A stretch of 12,597 nt of DNA. It comes from Tubulinosema ratisbonensis. Its lineage: Eukaryota > Microsporidia > Tubulinosematidae. Where the stretch lies: assembly GCA_004000155.1 (NCBI GenBank), contig RCSS01000004.1:1-12597 (forward strand), read 5' to 3'. Numbering within the stretch: position 1 is the stretch's first letter; every line of letters starts with the position of its first letter. Shown here piece by piece: positions 1 through 8,281 of the stretch. Made by a program: the position numbers and the translations under genes. A model generated the notes under the pieces. The model was given only the letters and a program-made list of their open reading frames with translations, made no database searches and was not told the DNA's origin.

Positions 1-2
1 AA

Positions 3-119
3 AAATTGGTGAGTAAGAAATTCTTAATAAATGATAAGAACATTTATAATTTTTTTAATAAATACTTAAAAACATCACAAGTCCCATCTTCTCGGGACAA
101 TTATATTTATACATTATGA
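3..119 (+). repeat. Tail of an open frame entering from the left edge; copy 1 of a dispersed coding-like repeat
   Basis: A reading frame is open from the left edge to a TGA at 117-119 and encodes about 38 residues (K-L-V-S-K-K-F-L-I-N and so on). The same frame recurs at 4769-4891. Over codons 9-104 I count 80 identical bases of 96, no insertion or deletion, no internal stop, and 23 of 32 identical residues. Half of the 16 differences are at third codon positions. This pattern suggests that a protein-coding tract was duplicated, rather than a non-coding repeat. It may be the C-terminus of a family protein or of a mobile-element ORF whose body lies outside the window. No function can be assigned. 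Confidence 0.5.
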
Positions 120-360
120 TTTTATTAAGTAAATTATATTAGATAAAATTGTAGATAGAATAAATTATCTTTCTGATTAAGAATATAAAAATCATTGGTT
201 GATTATATATTTTTAGAGTATTATTTACAATAAATTTCATTCTCCTCAGTAATAACCGCTTAAATTTTTTTAACTTTAAGTTTTGATCAAAGAGTTAAAA
301 AGATATTTTTTAATTCATTTTAAAATCATATTATTCTTCAAAATTTAAAAAAATTCTTAA
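120..360. other. AT-rich intergenic stretch with no recognised feature
   Basis: No open frame of useful length and no RNA-like fold was seen. It separates the leftmost ORF tail from the tandem repeat that precedes the 514-2097 gene. The only less AT-rich spot is a short CAGTAATAACCGC at about 247-259. Confidence 0.5.
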
Positions 361-510
361 CTCATTATAATTTTATGAAAAAATAAAGTTATCTTATCGC
401 TCGGTAATCAGAAATAAAATAAAAAATTACAAACTCATTATAAATTAATAAATAAAATAAAAATATTCTTATCGCCGGGTTATCAGATATAAAATAAAAA
501 ATTAAATCAA
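361..510 (+). repeat. Two-copy tandem repeat of about 73-75 bases with a GC-rich core, directly upstream of the 514 start
   Basis: Both units begin with CTCATTATAA (361 and 434). The best-conserved part is 393-429 versus 468-504, where 33 of 37 bases match. This core reads CTTATCGC, then CGG or GGG, then T(A/T)ATCAGA and an A/T-only tail. The GC-rich core is striking in this AT-rich setting. The second unit ends only about 10 bases before the ATG at 514, so it probably forms or contains the promoter of that gene. The GGG/CGG in the core may relate to the CCC/GGG start signals of microsporidia, but that is inference. It might instead be a remnant shared with other members of a gene family. Confidence 0.6.
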
Positions 511-513
511 ATT

Positions 514-2097
514 ATGGTAGCATGGTTGCTATTCATTAGAATATGTTTTGCATCTGTTAAAAGAAAGCACTCGTCTTCTGATTCAACCGAAATTGAACTT
601 AAAGATAAAAAACAAACTAAACAAGAGGTAGAAGTAGCACAAGCACTATTGGAATTAGGCCATAATACAAAAACTACTACATTAGTGATCAAAAGAACAA
701 AAAATTTACTATCAGAACCAGATATACAATTAAACAAAGATCAAAGACAAAATAACAGATTAAATGATAGCCTAATCACACAAAATCAAGAAAAAATTGA
801 AAACAGCTGCCAAGATAAACTACATATTGCTAAACGATATAAAAAAATGAAAATAGAAAACGAGATGGTATTAGAATTAGAAAAAGAGTTTGAGTTATTA
901 AAAAATAAATACAATAAAAATCTACAAATATGGAAACAGTGCCAATTAGAAGAAACAGTTTTGTGTGTTGAATCAAATGAACTAAATTTAAATAAGCTCA
1001 ATCTTGAATTTGAATCAAAGATGTATTTTTTCTTGGTGGATTTATATTTAAATTTGATTGACCCATTTGCATACATAAGCCAGGTTGATTGTCATGTTAA
1101 AGAATTCGAACTAGATCAAATTGTACCAGTAATATATACACAGCTAATTACTCAAAGTGACCTAAATGATTTCTATGTTAACGAAGAAAATAATGAAAAC
1201 ATCTTAAATTCTGATTTAAAGATTATCAATGAAAAATATATAAAATTACAAGAAAAAATAAGAAGCTTTTTCGCGGGTCTTAAAACGGATGTTGACAGGC
1301 TAAAAGTATACTTGGTGCAAAATTATATAAATCTGGTTCATACGTTTCGTTCAAAATTCAAAATTGAACACAGCGATCTATTTTTCAAATTTAGTGTAAA
1401 AGATTTCTTCTCTTTCAATGATATGCCTAGTTTTAGATTTCTGTTCCCAGAATATCAAATGATCCTGAATCTTATAGATAAAGATAACGCAACTTATTTT
1501 ATAAAAAGATTACATTTTTTTGGAATGACATTTTATTTTAAGTTTCTTGTTTTGAAAGATATTATGTTAATAGAAATTAAGAATTGTTATGAGAAAGAGA
1601 AGAAGATTGATATTTTAAAATGTAAAACATTTGCGTATTTTTTATTTCACGCCAAAATGACGATTCAAGTGCTTTTAACAAATTATTATGAATTTATAGC
1701 ACCTGAGTACAACAAATTTTCGTATTACAATTTTCTTTTTTACTTAAAAGTAACTAATCCATGTCTGAGATCTAATTTAAACTTCAACACATTTTTCTTA
1801 ATAAATTTCCCAGATATTAGAACAATTCCTAGAGAATTTGAACAAAATATTATTATTTCTGAATTAAATGCTAGATATTTTTCAAAGAAAATGATAAAAA
1901 TTATATCTTTTCCAAGTGTTTCAAAGATAAATTGTTCTTTTAAAAATAAGATGCAGTATGCTTTATTGATTAATAAAATTTTGAAAGAAACAGGTGAAAA
2001 GGCTGATGAACTGAATTATTCTGTTTTGACTGATAAACAAATTGAAGAAATTTTTTGTATTAAGTTTATGAAAATGGTAAATAAAGATTTTAGTTGA
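514..2097 (+). CDS. Putative secreted or membrane-inserted protein of unknown function, 527 residues
   Basis: I do not recognise the family. The ATG at 514 is the first after an in-frame TAA at 490, and the gene ends with TGA at 2095. Residues 1-13 (MVAWLLFIRICFA) form a short hydrophobic segment that resembles a signal peptide, although it is interrupted by one Arg. A polar, Lys/Ser/Gln-rich stretch follows to about residue 100, then a probable coiled coil at about 103-170 rich in Leu, Glu and Lys. The rest (about 170-527) is rich in Phe, Tyr, Leu, Asn and Lys, with no obvious membrane helices or catalytic motif. It is the only intact ORF of size in the gene-poor left half. Two tandem repeats lie immediately upstream, and decayed retroelement sequence lies downstream. 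Lineage-specific secreted, host-exposed proteins of microsporidia often look like this, but the role here is inference. A mobile-element ORF is a less likely alternative. Confidence 0.75.
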   Translation: MVAWLLFIRICFASVKRKHSSSDSTEIELKDKKQTKQEVEVAQALLELGHNTKTTTLVIKRTKNLLSEPDIQLNKDQRQNNRLNDSLITQNQEKIENSCQDKLHIAKRYKKMKIENEMVLELEKEFELLKNKYNKNLQIWKQCQLEETVLCVESNELNLNKLNLEFESKMYFFLVDLYLNLIDPFAYISQVDCHVKEFELDQIVPVIYTQLITQSDLNDFYVNEENNENILNSDLKIINEKYIKLQEKIRSFFAGLKTDVDRLKVYLVQNYINLVHTFRSKFKIEHSDLFFKFSVKDFFSFNDMPSFRFLFPEYQMILNLIDKDNATYFIKRLHFFGMTFYFKFLVLKDIMLIEIKNCYEKEKKIDILKCKTFAYFLFHAKMTIQVLLTNYYEFIAPEYNKFSYYNFLFYLKVTNPCLRSNLNFNTFFLINFPDIRTIPREFEQNIIISELNARYFSKKMIKIISFPSVSKINCSFKNKMQYALLINKILKETGEKADELNYSVLTDKQIEEIFCIKFMKMVNKDFS

Positions 2098-3100
2098 CCA
2101 AAAATTTTTAATATGATTTTATTTAAATCAAAGGTTGATAAAAATTTTTTATAAAGTATTTTTTAAGCTAAAAATTTAATTATTTTTACAATCAAACATA
2201 TGTACTTAACAAAAAAAAACATTTAAATTCACTTTAATTGAAAATTTAAGATCATTTTTTATTTTAAAAGTTGTTTTTTTTTCTTTTAAAAATTTTTACG
2301 GTGTAAAATGTTTTTGATTAAAATATAATATTAATTTTTTTTTTAAATAACAAGAGGTCTTAATTTTTATAATAAAACCAAACCCCTTTTTAAATAAACC
2401 AATAATATATTTCCTGTGCTTTTAATATATTAAATAAATATTAACTTAGTTAAAAAATGTTTATAAATAATACAATATTAAATGATTTTTAATATTCTAA
2501 GCTTTAGCACAAAAAAATTCTTTTCTATAAACACTGATTTAAATACCTAAAACTATTTATTTCTCACAAAATTATCTTTAATTTTAACATTTATAAAGAT
2601 TTTTCAGAAAATTATTTGTTTTAAAAATTTTAATTTAAGTAAAGTACTCTATCTTTTTTTAAATTTTTTTATAATGCTAGATTATAAAATAATTTTATAA
2701 ATCAATTGCAAGGAAAAAGATAAAATCTTTACTTAAATTAAAATTTAAAGTAAACAAATTAAATATAAGATTCCATGTTTATAGAGAAACAAACTAAAAA
2801 ATTTTTTGAACTTATACTTTGCTTTGAAATTTAAATGATACATGATAAATTAAATTTACAATAAACGTTACAACTGCTTTGAATTGTTTTGGTTAAAAAA
2901 ATTAGAGGTTTTAGGTTTAAAAAAGTTCAATCCTAAAATTAGAGTAAAAAGCAAAAATTAAATACTGAAGATAAAATTCGAAATTGATTAGAAAGAAAGC
3001 ACTGAGATAGTTACAGTATTTAATTCAAAATCAAAGACATAAATTATTTCACCAAAATAAATAAAACAGCCTTATAAACAAATATAAAAAAGAGGTATAA
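2098..3100. other. Gene-free, very AT-rich stretch
   Basis: All frames are densely interrupted by stops. It has many A- and T-homopolymers and no convincing RNA or repeat structure. It lies just 5' of the retroelement remnant and may contain more of the same element (gag, protease, early reverse transcriptase) decayed past recognition by eye. One short open run at about 2880-2957 (ELFWLKKLEVLGLKK) has no assignable identity. Confidence 0.4.
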
Positions 3101-3104
3101 GATA

Positions 3105-4600
3105 AATGTTTTTGAATAGATTTCTTGACGGTTTTTTATACTCTATGTTAGATAAAATCAATAAATGATTTAGGCGATTTTAGTTCCATCTGACTAAGTT
3201 TTATCACAAAAAACCAATTAAAACTATTCTTCTAAAGTATTTAAAATGAGAACTTTGTAAACAAAAATTTTAGAATATGTAGGTTTGTTAAACGCAAAAA
3301 TTTAGTTGAAAACACTAATTCCGTTAAATTAATAAAATATATGTAAGGGTTTTAGACATCGATTAAATACGACCATGTAAGTATCAGGAAATAACTTTAG
3401 CATTTCAAGCTTAACTCACGAAAATCGCCAAAAACAAATGTATACATATTTTGGTGTATTTTTTAAAAATTTATAAAAATGACTATATTCAATTAAAAAA
3501 TGATTATGAGTTTGAAATTAGAATTAAAAAGAATGATCAGATAAATAAGACTTCTATATATGGCACTTAAAAAAAAGATACCCCTAAATCAGATTCAATC
3601 TAAAGGTTTATATTAATCTAAAAATTTAATGAAGAAGAATCTTGGAATTTTATTTTAACTCAAATGCATGTTTAATCAATATTCAAGATGTGTTGTTTGC
3701 AACAAATATCATTTTAGTCACAAAAATACTGACAATCAAATATTATTGATTATAAAATATAATTAAAAAGGGGAACTTTTTAAGGAAATGCATTTTTGCA
3801 TACTACCTTTTCTACCAAGATTTGCCAATAATACTTAATATATTAACATTATATCATCAAATAAATATTCTTATAAAGAAGGTATAGCAAAAAGATCTCC
3901 GTATGGATTTCCCATCCCTAGGTAACAAAAAAAATCTCCAGAAATCTATGCATTTAAAAAACAACTATTAGATTTCTTTGAAAACAAAAAGGTAGAAGTA
4001 GATACTATTTGACAAAAAGAAAAAAATTCAACAAACAAATCTTGATAAGATTAACAAGAAAAGAACACACTATGAATTTTAAGACATCAAATGGTTTATA
4101 TCAAAAATTCATACAAAAAGACAAATTAGAAGTAAATCGGCTTGGTTTATAAGGAATAAAAAAGGTCTTCGACAATTATGTAGGATACATTAAAGGAAAA
4201 GAGATCAGAAAGGTCAATAAAAAATTTTGGGGCTTTGTTTTAATCTGGGGGAAATTATCGTAGAAAAATTTAATAAACCTTTCTCAGAAAAAAATTAAAC
4301 TGTTGCCTAAAAATTAATTGCCCAAAGCAAAAGATGCACCAACAAAGAAACAGACAAAATTATCAAATAAATGATTAAAAAGAAATCGTTTTAATAATAG
4401 GGTACTCGTACCTGATAGGTACGACAGTGACAAATTAAAAAATGTTGTATTCTAAAATAGGTGACTAATTTAGAATAAAATGAGTTGCAATTTATTTTTT
4501 TAATTCACTTTGTTTCTCTCTCAGGCATGAGGTTCTATCTTATTTTGTTGCATACTAAGAGATAAAAATTAAAAAAATTATTTTACTAAGATGTTAAAAC
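3105..4600 (+). pseudogene. Decayed retroelement pol region, Ty3/gypsy-like (reverse transcriptase, RNase H, integrase traces)
   Basis: No intact ORF exists, but open runs on the plus strand carry weak matches in the order expected for a gypsy-type pol. (a) 3245-3343, 33 codons, includes ENFVNKNFRICRFVKRK, like the N-x(n)-K-C-x-F block after the reverse transcriptase active site. (b) 3839-4009, one internal stop at 3923, reads YGFPI, then SPEIYAFKKQLLDFF, like the P-I ... E-x-x-Y-x-x-x-E-K-E-L-L region of the element's RNase H. (c) 3982-4260, one internal stop at 4150, includes NRLGL and YIKGKE (4186-4203), like the RNase H end R-x-x-R-W ... Y-x-x-G-K-x-N-x-x-A-D. (d) 4375-4452, in the same frame as (c), reads RVLVPDRYDSDKLKNVVF. 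A shift then gives SKIGD, FRIK and VAIYFF, like the lead-in and GH-x-G-x-x-K-T part of the integrase zinc-binding domain. The spacing of (b) to (d) fits an intact element; the gap (a) to (b) is about twice that expected. Catalytic Asp motifs are not recognisable. The edges are approximate and the family call is inference from degenerate motifs. Confidence 0.5.
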
Positions 4601-4768
4601 CATATCTTTTGTTATAGGCCTATAAAAGGATTAAGTAGTTTATTATTGTCATGGGTTTTTAACATTTTTAATAAATTCAAAAATTACAAAAGAAAGGAAA
4701 ATAAATTAAATAATTTATTTACTCCAAGAAGAAAAAATATTAATGAAAGAAGAAGAAATAACAAATAA

Positions 4769-4891
4769 CGAAAAATGGTAAGTAAGAAGATATTAATAAA
4801 TAATAAGAAAATTTATAGTTTTCATAATAAATACTTTAAAACATTTCAAGTTCAATCTTCTCGAAACAATTATAAAAAAAGTGTTGATTGA
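4769..4891 (+). repeat. Copy 2 of the dispersed coding-like repeat (short ORF of 38 codons)
   Basis: The tract starts C-G-A-A-A-A-ATG with the ATG at 4775-4777 and ends with TGA at 4889-4891. It is a 38-codon frame beginning MVSKKILINNKKIYS. It is the counterpart of 3-119, with 80 of 96 bases identical and the reading frame preserved. A TAA at 4766-4768 cuts it off from a longer open run in the same frame (4598-4765, 56 codons, rich in Lys, Asn and Arg). The two together look like a broken gene rather than a genuine short gene. It lies just 3' of the retroelement remnant, so it could be the end of that element's coding region or part of a terminal repeat. It could also be an unrelated duplicated gene fragment. 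Confidence 0.55.
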
Positions 4892-5766
4892 AACAAACAA
4901 ATAGAAAAGAATAAATTGAAAAATTTTTAATCCTAATCATGCTCTCAAATATCTTTGATAATTATTCTTGGAATATTAAATTTGTGTATTTGCAATACTT
5001 GACTAGAGACTTGATCAACTTAAATCATACTTTTTATCATAAAAAAATGTTATTAAGAATATCTAATTTACAAAATATACTGTTCGTTTACATTAAAAAT
5101 TATATTAATATTTTTTCTATTAATCTAACTATTTTTTAGTTATTAAATATAAGAAATACGATATTTTTTTATACATGATTTTATATCTTCTATTGCAGTT
5201 AAATACATCATTAAGCATAACGAATACATTATATTTATTAGTCCTTCTTTTATGATATGATGATTTGTCTTTTATAATGCTTTTATATTATAAAATTTAT
5301 CTCAAATTTATCAAAACACATTTTTTTCAATTATTTTTTTTTATCAAAATAATTTTCGATTTTATATTTTTTTATGAAATGAAATATTAGATTTGACCAA
5401 TTAAAATATAATTAATTATTTTTTATATAAAAATTGAAATTGTGGATTTTTTTTTACTTCTTTTAAAGAATATAAATATTTTTTTATTTTTCAAATATTT
5501 TATATCAATTTTAAAATACCATAATTACATGAAAGATAATAGAATATAAGAATTATTTAGATTTTTTTTATTCATTTTTTATATATTTTTTAAAAAATAT
5601 TTATCAAATTACATAGTTAAAAAATTTTTTATTTTTATAAGATTTAAAAAAAATTGCTCCATTTTAGGTTAATTTCAATATTTTTAAGCGATATAATGAT
5701 TTTTATCATTTTTAAGAGTAAAAAAAATAGATTTATTAAAAATAATCTAATATTTTATTGATTTTT
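4892..5766. other. Gene-poor AT-rich stretch ending the gene-poor half
   Basis: It contains long T-rich and A-rich runs. The only open run, ATG at 4939 to TAG at 5137 (66 codons), is made almost entirely of Ile, Asn, Leu, Phe, Tyr and Lys, as expected for chance translation of AT-rich DNA, and I do not call it a gene. From 5140 to 5766 nothing is recognisable. It would form the 3' flank of the minus-strand gene ending at 5767. Confidence 0.5.
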
Positions 5767-6279
5767 TTAATACTTATGTTTAATACCATTTAAAAATTCT
5801 TTTTCTTCTTTATTTTTTTGGTTTACTTTTTTAATTCCTTTGCTGTGTTTAACTTTTTTCTGTTGTAATGGAATTAACTGATTATAAAGAGATTTTTCAC
5901 TAAAAAGTAAATTTTCTTCTTTGTTCTTGTCTTTCTCTTTGCTCTTATCTTTCTCTTTATTTTTTTCTTTCTCGTCTTTTTCTTTATCTTCTTTCTTTTC
6001 TTCATCATCAGGCATCTGATCTGATTCAGGTACCCCTTCTAAAGGACCAAATTCAGCATGCCCAGTGGCTTTCTCTTTTTTACCACCAAGCACTTCTTGA
6101 AAGAAGTGTATTTTTTTATCTAAATTCATGATTTTTTCTTCAGGGGTATCACCTCCTCCACCTCCTGCTTTAGCTTTGTTTTCTGGTAGGTTTATTACAT
6201 GCTTTGGTAATGGAAAAAAATAAAGCAAAATTGTTGTGATTGCCGTCATTAGGCAAAGAAAGGCTGCTGCTCTATCCAT
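5767..6279 (-). CDS. Small signal-anchored Lys/Glu-rich protein of unknown function, 170 residues
   Basis: I do not recognise it. Residues 5-22 (AAAFLCLMTAITTILLYF) form a clear hydrophobic segment, either a signal peptide or a single N-terminal membrane anchor. A Gly-rich linker with five consecutive Gly (39-43) follows, then a mixed region (50-92) and a highly charged tract at 93-122 made of Lys, Glu and Asp with K-E-K-D-K-type short repeats. The C-terminus is basic and ends GIKHKY. There is only one Cys (residue 9). The ATG at 6277-6279 is the first in the frame, and its stop lies close to the gene-poor half. It follows SEC10 on the same strand after 81 bases. Lys-rich secreted proteins occur among microsporidian polar tube and spore wall proteins, but those usually have several Cys, so that identity is not supported. 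It may equally be an ER membrane protein with a cytosolic charged tail. Confidence 0.7.
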   Translation of the reverse strand: MDRAAAFLCLMTAITTILLYFFPLPKHVINLPENKAKAGGGGGDTPEEKIMNLDKKIHFFQEVLGGKKEKATGHAEFGPLEGVPESDQMPDDEEKKEDKEKDEKEKNKEKDKSKEKDKNKEENLLFSEKSLYNQLIPLQQKKVKHSKGIKKVNQKNKEEKEFLNGIKHKY

Positions 6280-6360
6280 TTTGTTTCTACTTCTTTTGTT
6301 TTTTTATTCTTTATTTTTTTGTTTCATGTGCATAAAATATAAAAAANTTTTTTATTTGTT

Positions 6361-8223
6361 TTATTTTTCATATAAAATGTGTTTGATTTCTCTGTAATCA
6401 ATCCTACACTTTAAAATTTTCTTTGCTTCTTCATTTGGTATTTTTTCATAAACTGATGAGTAATAAGATTCTATATCATTTTTACTTATATTAATTAGTT
6501 GTACAATTTCTACTAAATATTCAAAGTTTCTTACAGAATCTGGCACGTGTATTTTACAAAAATTTAAAAGTTTTTTTGTGTCTCTTAGAAGCGTAGAAGA
6601 TTCTTTTCCAAATTTAAATGTTAAAATTTTCTTGTAATAACTCAAATAAACTGAATTCATTAACAAAGTAATAAACTTAATTCCATTTAATCCTTCCAAA
6701 TATTGTTTACACAAAGAAATTTCTTCTTTTAAAAATGTAATTAATTTATTTACAGTGTCTGTGTATTCTTTAGAATATTCTGTAAAACTAAATTCATAAA
6801 ACATTTTTTTGATTTTAATTTCTGATTGGATGATTCTTTCTTGAAAAAGCTTTTTCACTTTTTCAGTAAAAAAATCTGAAAGAATGTCAACAGAGTGAAT
6901 TTGACTAGAAAATAATACTTGTTTGATTACAAGAAAAAATTCTGAAATGGTGTCAATAGTCTTCATTTTGTCTTTTTCTATTAAAATACTTATTACATAA
7001 TTAATAAACTCATTAAATTTTCTTAGAAAATGATCAAAATAATCTTCTACTTCTTCATTCTTAAAAAATAATTCATGCCTTTTTACTATTTTAGTAAAAA
7101 TGAAAATTAAAATTTTAAAAATCTGTTTGATGTCATTGGTTGGTTTTAATGTGTCATTTAAAATAAAATAATTTGATTTTAATTCCTTTTTAAAAATTAA
7201 ATAATTAAATATTTCATCGAACGAAGACCTTTCTTTTAAAGAAAGTAAGGAAATAAAAGGAGAAAATACTTCAGAAATAAACACTGAATTATCAAAATTA
7301 GTAAAAGTTTCCTTAAAAACAAGGTTTACATTTTGTATTAAAATATAGGATTGTTCTAAATTACAAACAAATAACATTGGTAAATTATTTTCTAATAAGA
7401 TATCTAAATTAGAGGCAATTACGTCTTCAAATATTCTTTGGTTTATTAAACTAAGCACCCTCTTTTGATCAAAAAATACTTCTTTAATTATTTTTTCTTC
7501 TTTCTTGTAAATTTCCTTTATTTTTTCTAAAAGTATTCTAAAATCTTCTTGTACCTTAAAATTGTCTAAGTTTATCAAAGAAATTTCTTGTTTTTTTATA
7601 AAATAAGGAGATTTAAATAATTCAATATTATTTGCATAAATTTTAAGTAAAGGATATCCTTCATTTAAAAAATAAGAACATTCATAAACGTATTTTAAAT
7701 CAAAGCTATGCCCCAAAGATTCTTCAAATTTATTAATTAAATATTTTTCCATTTTTTCTTTAAAATCCCTTGCTTTATTTCCAATAAAAATATCATTTTC
7801 CATTTCAGATAAACAAAAACAAATAAAATTTTCTTCTTCAATTTTTCTGTCTAAAAAAGTTGGAAAATCCATTTCTAAATTATTTTTTATAAATTTATAA
7901 AATTTAAGAAATCTTTCAGAAATGACTAAATTGTCATATTCATTTTGTAAACTTACAATTTGTTTGAGTGTTTCTGATTCATTAAATTTTATTTCTTGCT
8001 TCAATCTAAGTTGTTGAAAATCATATTCTTTAAATTTCATGTTTTCAGTGTTAATTTTTTCTTGTTTGAAGAAAAGTGCTTCTTCCAACTCTTGTAAACC
8101 TATCAAAGTTTCTTTAAGTGATTGTTCTATCTGATCCAAAGGCATTTCTTTTGGAAAAATCTCTTCTAAAAGTGTTTGACTTGAAATCGTGACATTTTTT
8201 ATTTTGTTTATGCTAATTTTCAT
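6361..8223 (-). CDS. SEC10: Exocyst complex subunit SEC10, 620 residues
   Basis: SEC10 is a subunit of the octameric exocyst, which tethers secretory vesicles to the plasma membrane before fusion. Seen here: a probable coiled coil at residues about 25-100, then a helical body without membrane segments. Two stretches match the family. Residues about 172-203 (starting ECSYFLNEGYPLLKIY) correspond to the A-x-I-L-x-x-F-N-x-G ... F block. Residues about 242-278 (EEKIIKEVFFDQKRVLSLI, then QRIFEDVIASNLDILLEN) correspond to the E-x-x-I-I-x-x-V-F-P-x-P-x-x-V-L-x-x-x-x-Q-R-V-F block. It is shorter than yeast or human SEC10 (roughly 870 and 710 residues), as is common for microsporidian proteins. I take the ATG at 8221-8223 as the start; four more upstream codons are open but begin with TTG, which is not a usual eukaryotic start. 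It is divergent from the ICMT gene with 58 bases between the starts. Confidence 0.8.
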   Translation of the reverse strand: MKISINKIKNVTISSQTLLEEIFPKEMPLDQIEQSLKETLIGLQELEEALFFKQEKINTENMKFKEYDFQQLRLKQEIKFNESETLKQIVSLQNEYDNLVISERFLKFYKFIKNNLEMDFPTFLDRKIEEENFICFCLSEMENDIFIGNKARDFKEKMEKYLINKFEESLGHSFDLKYVYECSYFLNEGYPLLKIYANNIELFKSPYFIKKQEISLINLDNFKVQEDFRILLEKIKEIYKKEEKIIKEVFFDQKRVLSLINQRIFEDVIASNLDILLENNLPMLFVCNLEQSYILIQNVNLVFKETFTNFDNSVFISEVFSPFISLLSLKERSSFDEIFNYLIFKKELKSNYFILNDTLKPTNDIKQIFKILIFIFTKIVKRHELFFKNEEVEDYFDHFLRKFNEFINYVISILIEKDKMKTIDTISEFFLVIKQVLFSSQIHSVDILSDFFTEKVKKLFQERIIQSEIKIKKMFYEFSFTEYSKEYTDTVNKLITFLKEEISLCKQYLEGLNGIKFITLLMNSVYLSYYKKILTFKFGKESSTLLRDTKKLLNFCKIHVPDSVRNFEYLVEIVQLINISKNDIESYYSSVYEKIPNEEAKKILKCRIDYREIKHILYEK

Positions 8224-8281
8224 TGGTTTATGCAATTTTAAAAATTTCTTTATTTATTTATTTAATTTTTTAATCCTTAAA
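8224..8281. promoter_or_regulatory. Compact bidirectional promoter region between SEC10 and the ICMT gene
   Basis: Only 58 bases separate the two divergent start codons, so both promoters must lie here or overlap the coding ends. On the plus strand, CCTTAAA (8275-8281) abuts the ATG at 8282. This resembles the CCCTTAAAT in front of the ribosomal protein start at 9039 and the CCC signal described for microsporidia. A (TTTA)n run lies at about 8250-8263. No comparable C-rich signal is obvious before SEC10. Confidence 0.5.

Noticed and set aside
247..260. Possible third, inverted copy of the GC-rich repeat core (CAGTAATAACCGC)
   Set aside because: Only a loose resemblance to the cores at 393-429 and 468-504, with no flanking similarity.
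507..1076. Open frames on the minus strand within the 514-2097 gene (507-737 and 786-1076)
   Set aside because: They are antisense to a long intact gene and are explained by its codon composition; no motif supports them.
3173..3429. GGCGATTTT at 3173-3181 and its reverse complement at 3421-3429
   Set aside because: A 9-base match without extended similarity on either side, too short to call an inverted repeat of an element.
4406..4424. Perfect 8-base inverted repeat TCGTACCT/AGGTACGA with a 3-base loop
   Set aside because: It falls within the integrase-like coding trace (VPDRY) and is not followed by any structure typical of an RNA gene; probably coincidental.
4448..4477. 9-base inverted repeat TATTCTAAA/TTTAGAATA with a 12-base loop
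   Set aside because: It is mostly A and T and lies inside the decayed element; such pairs are common by chance here.
4775..4785. ATG-GTAAGTAAG as a microsporidian 5' splice site
   Set aside because: It is attractive because such introns often sit just after the start codon. However, the reading frame continues and is conserved through the supposed intron in both repeat copies, copy 1 has GTGAGT, and I saw no convincing acceptor followed by a coding exon.
4939..5139. Open frame of 66 codons on the plus strand
   Set aside because: Its composition is almost only Ile, Asn, Leu, Phe, Tyr and Lys, as random AT-rich DNA would give. It has no start signal, no motif and no recognisable domain.
8224..8235. 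Four extra N-terminal codons for SEC10 starting at TTG
   Set aside because: TTG is not a usual eukaryotic start; an ATG lies four codons downstream.
8189..8281. Longer N-terminus for the ICMT gene from an ATG at 8189
   Set aside because: It would overlap the SEC10 coding start and bypass the CCTTAAA signal that abuts the ATG at 8282.
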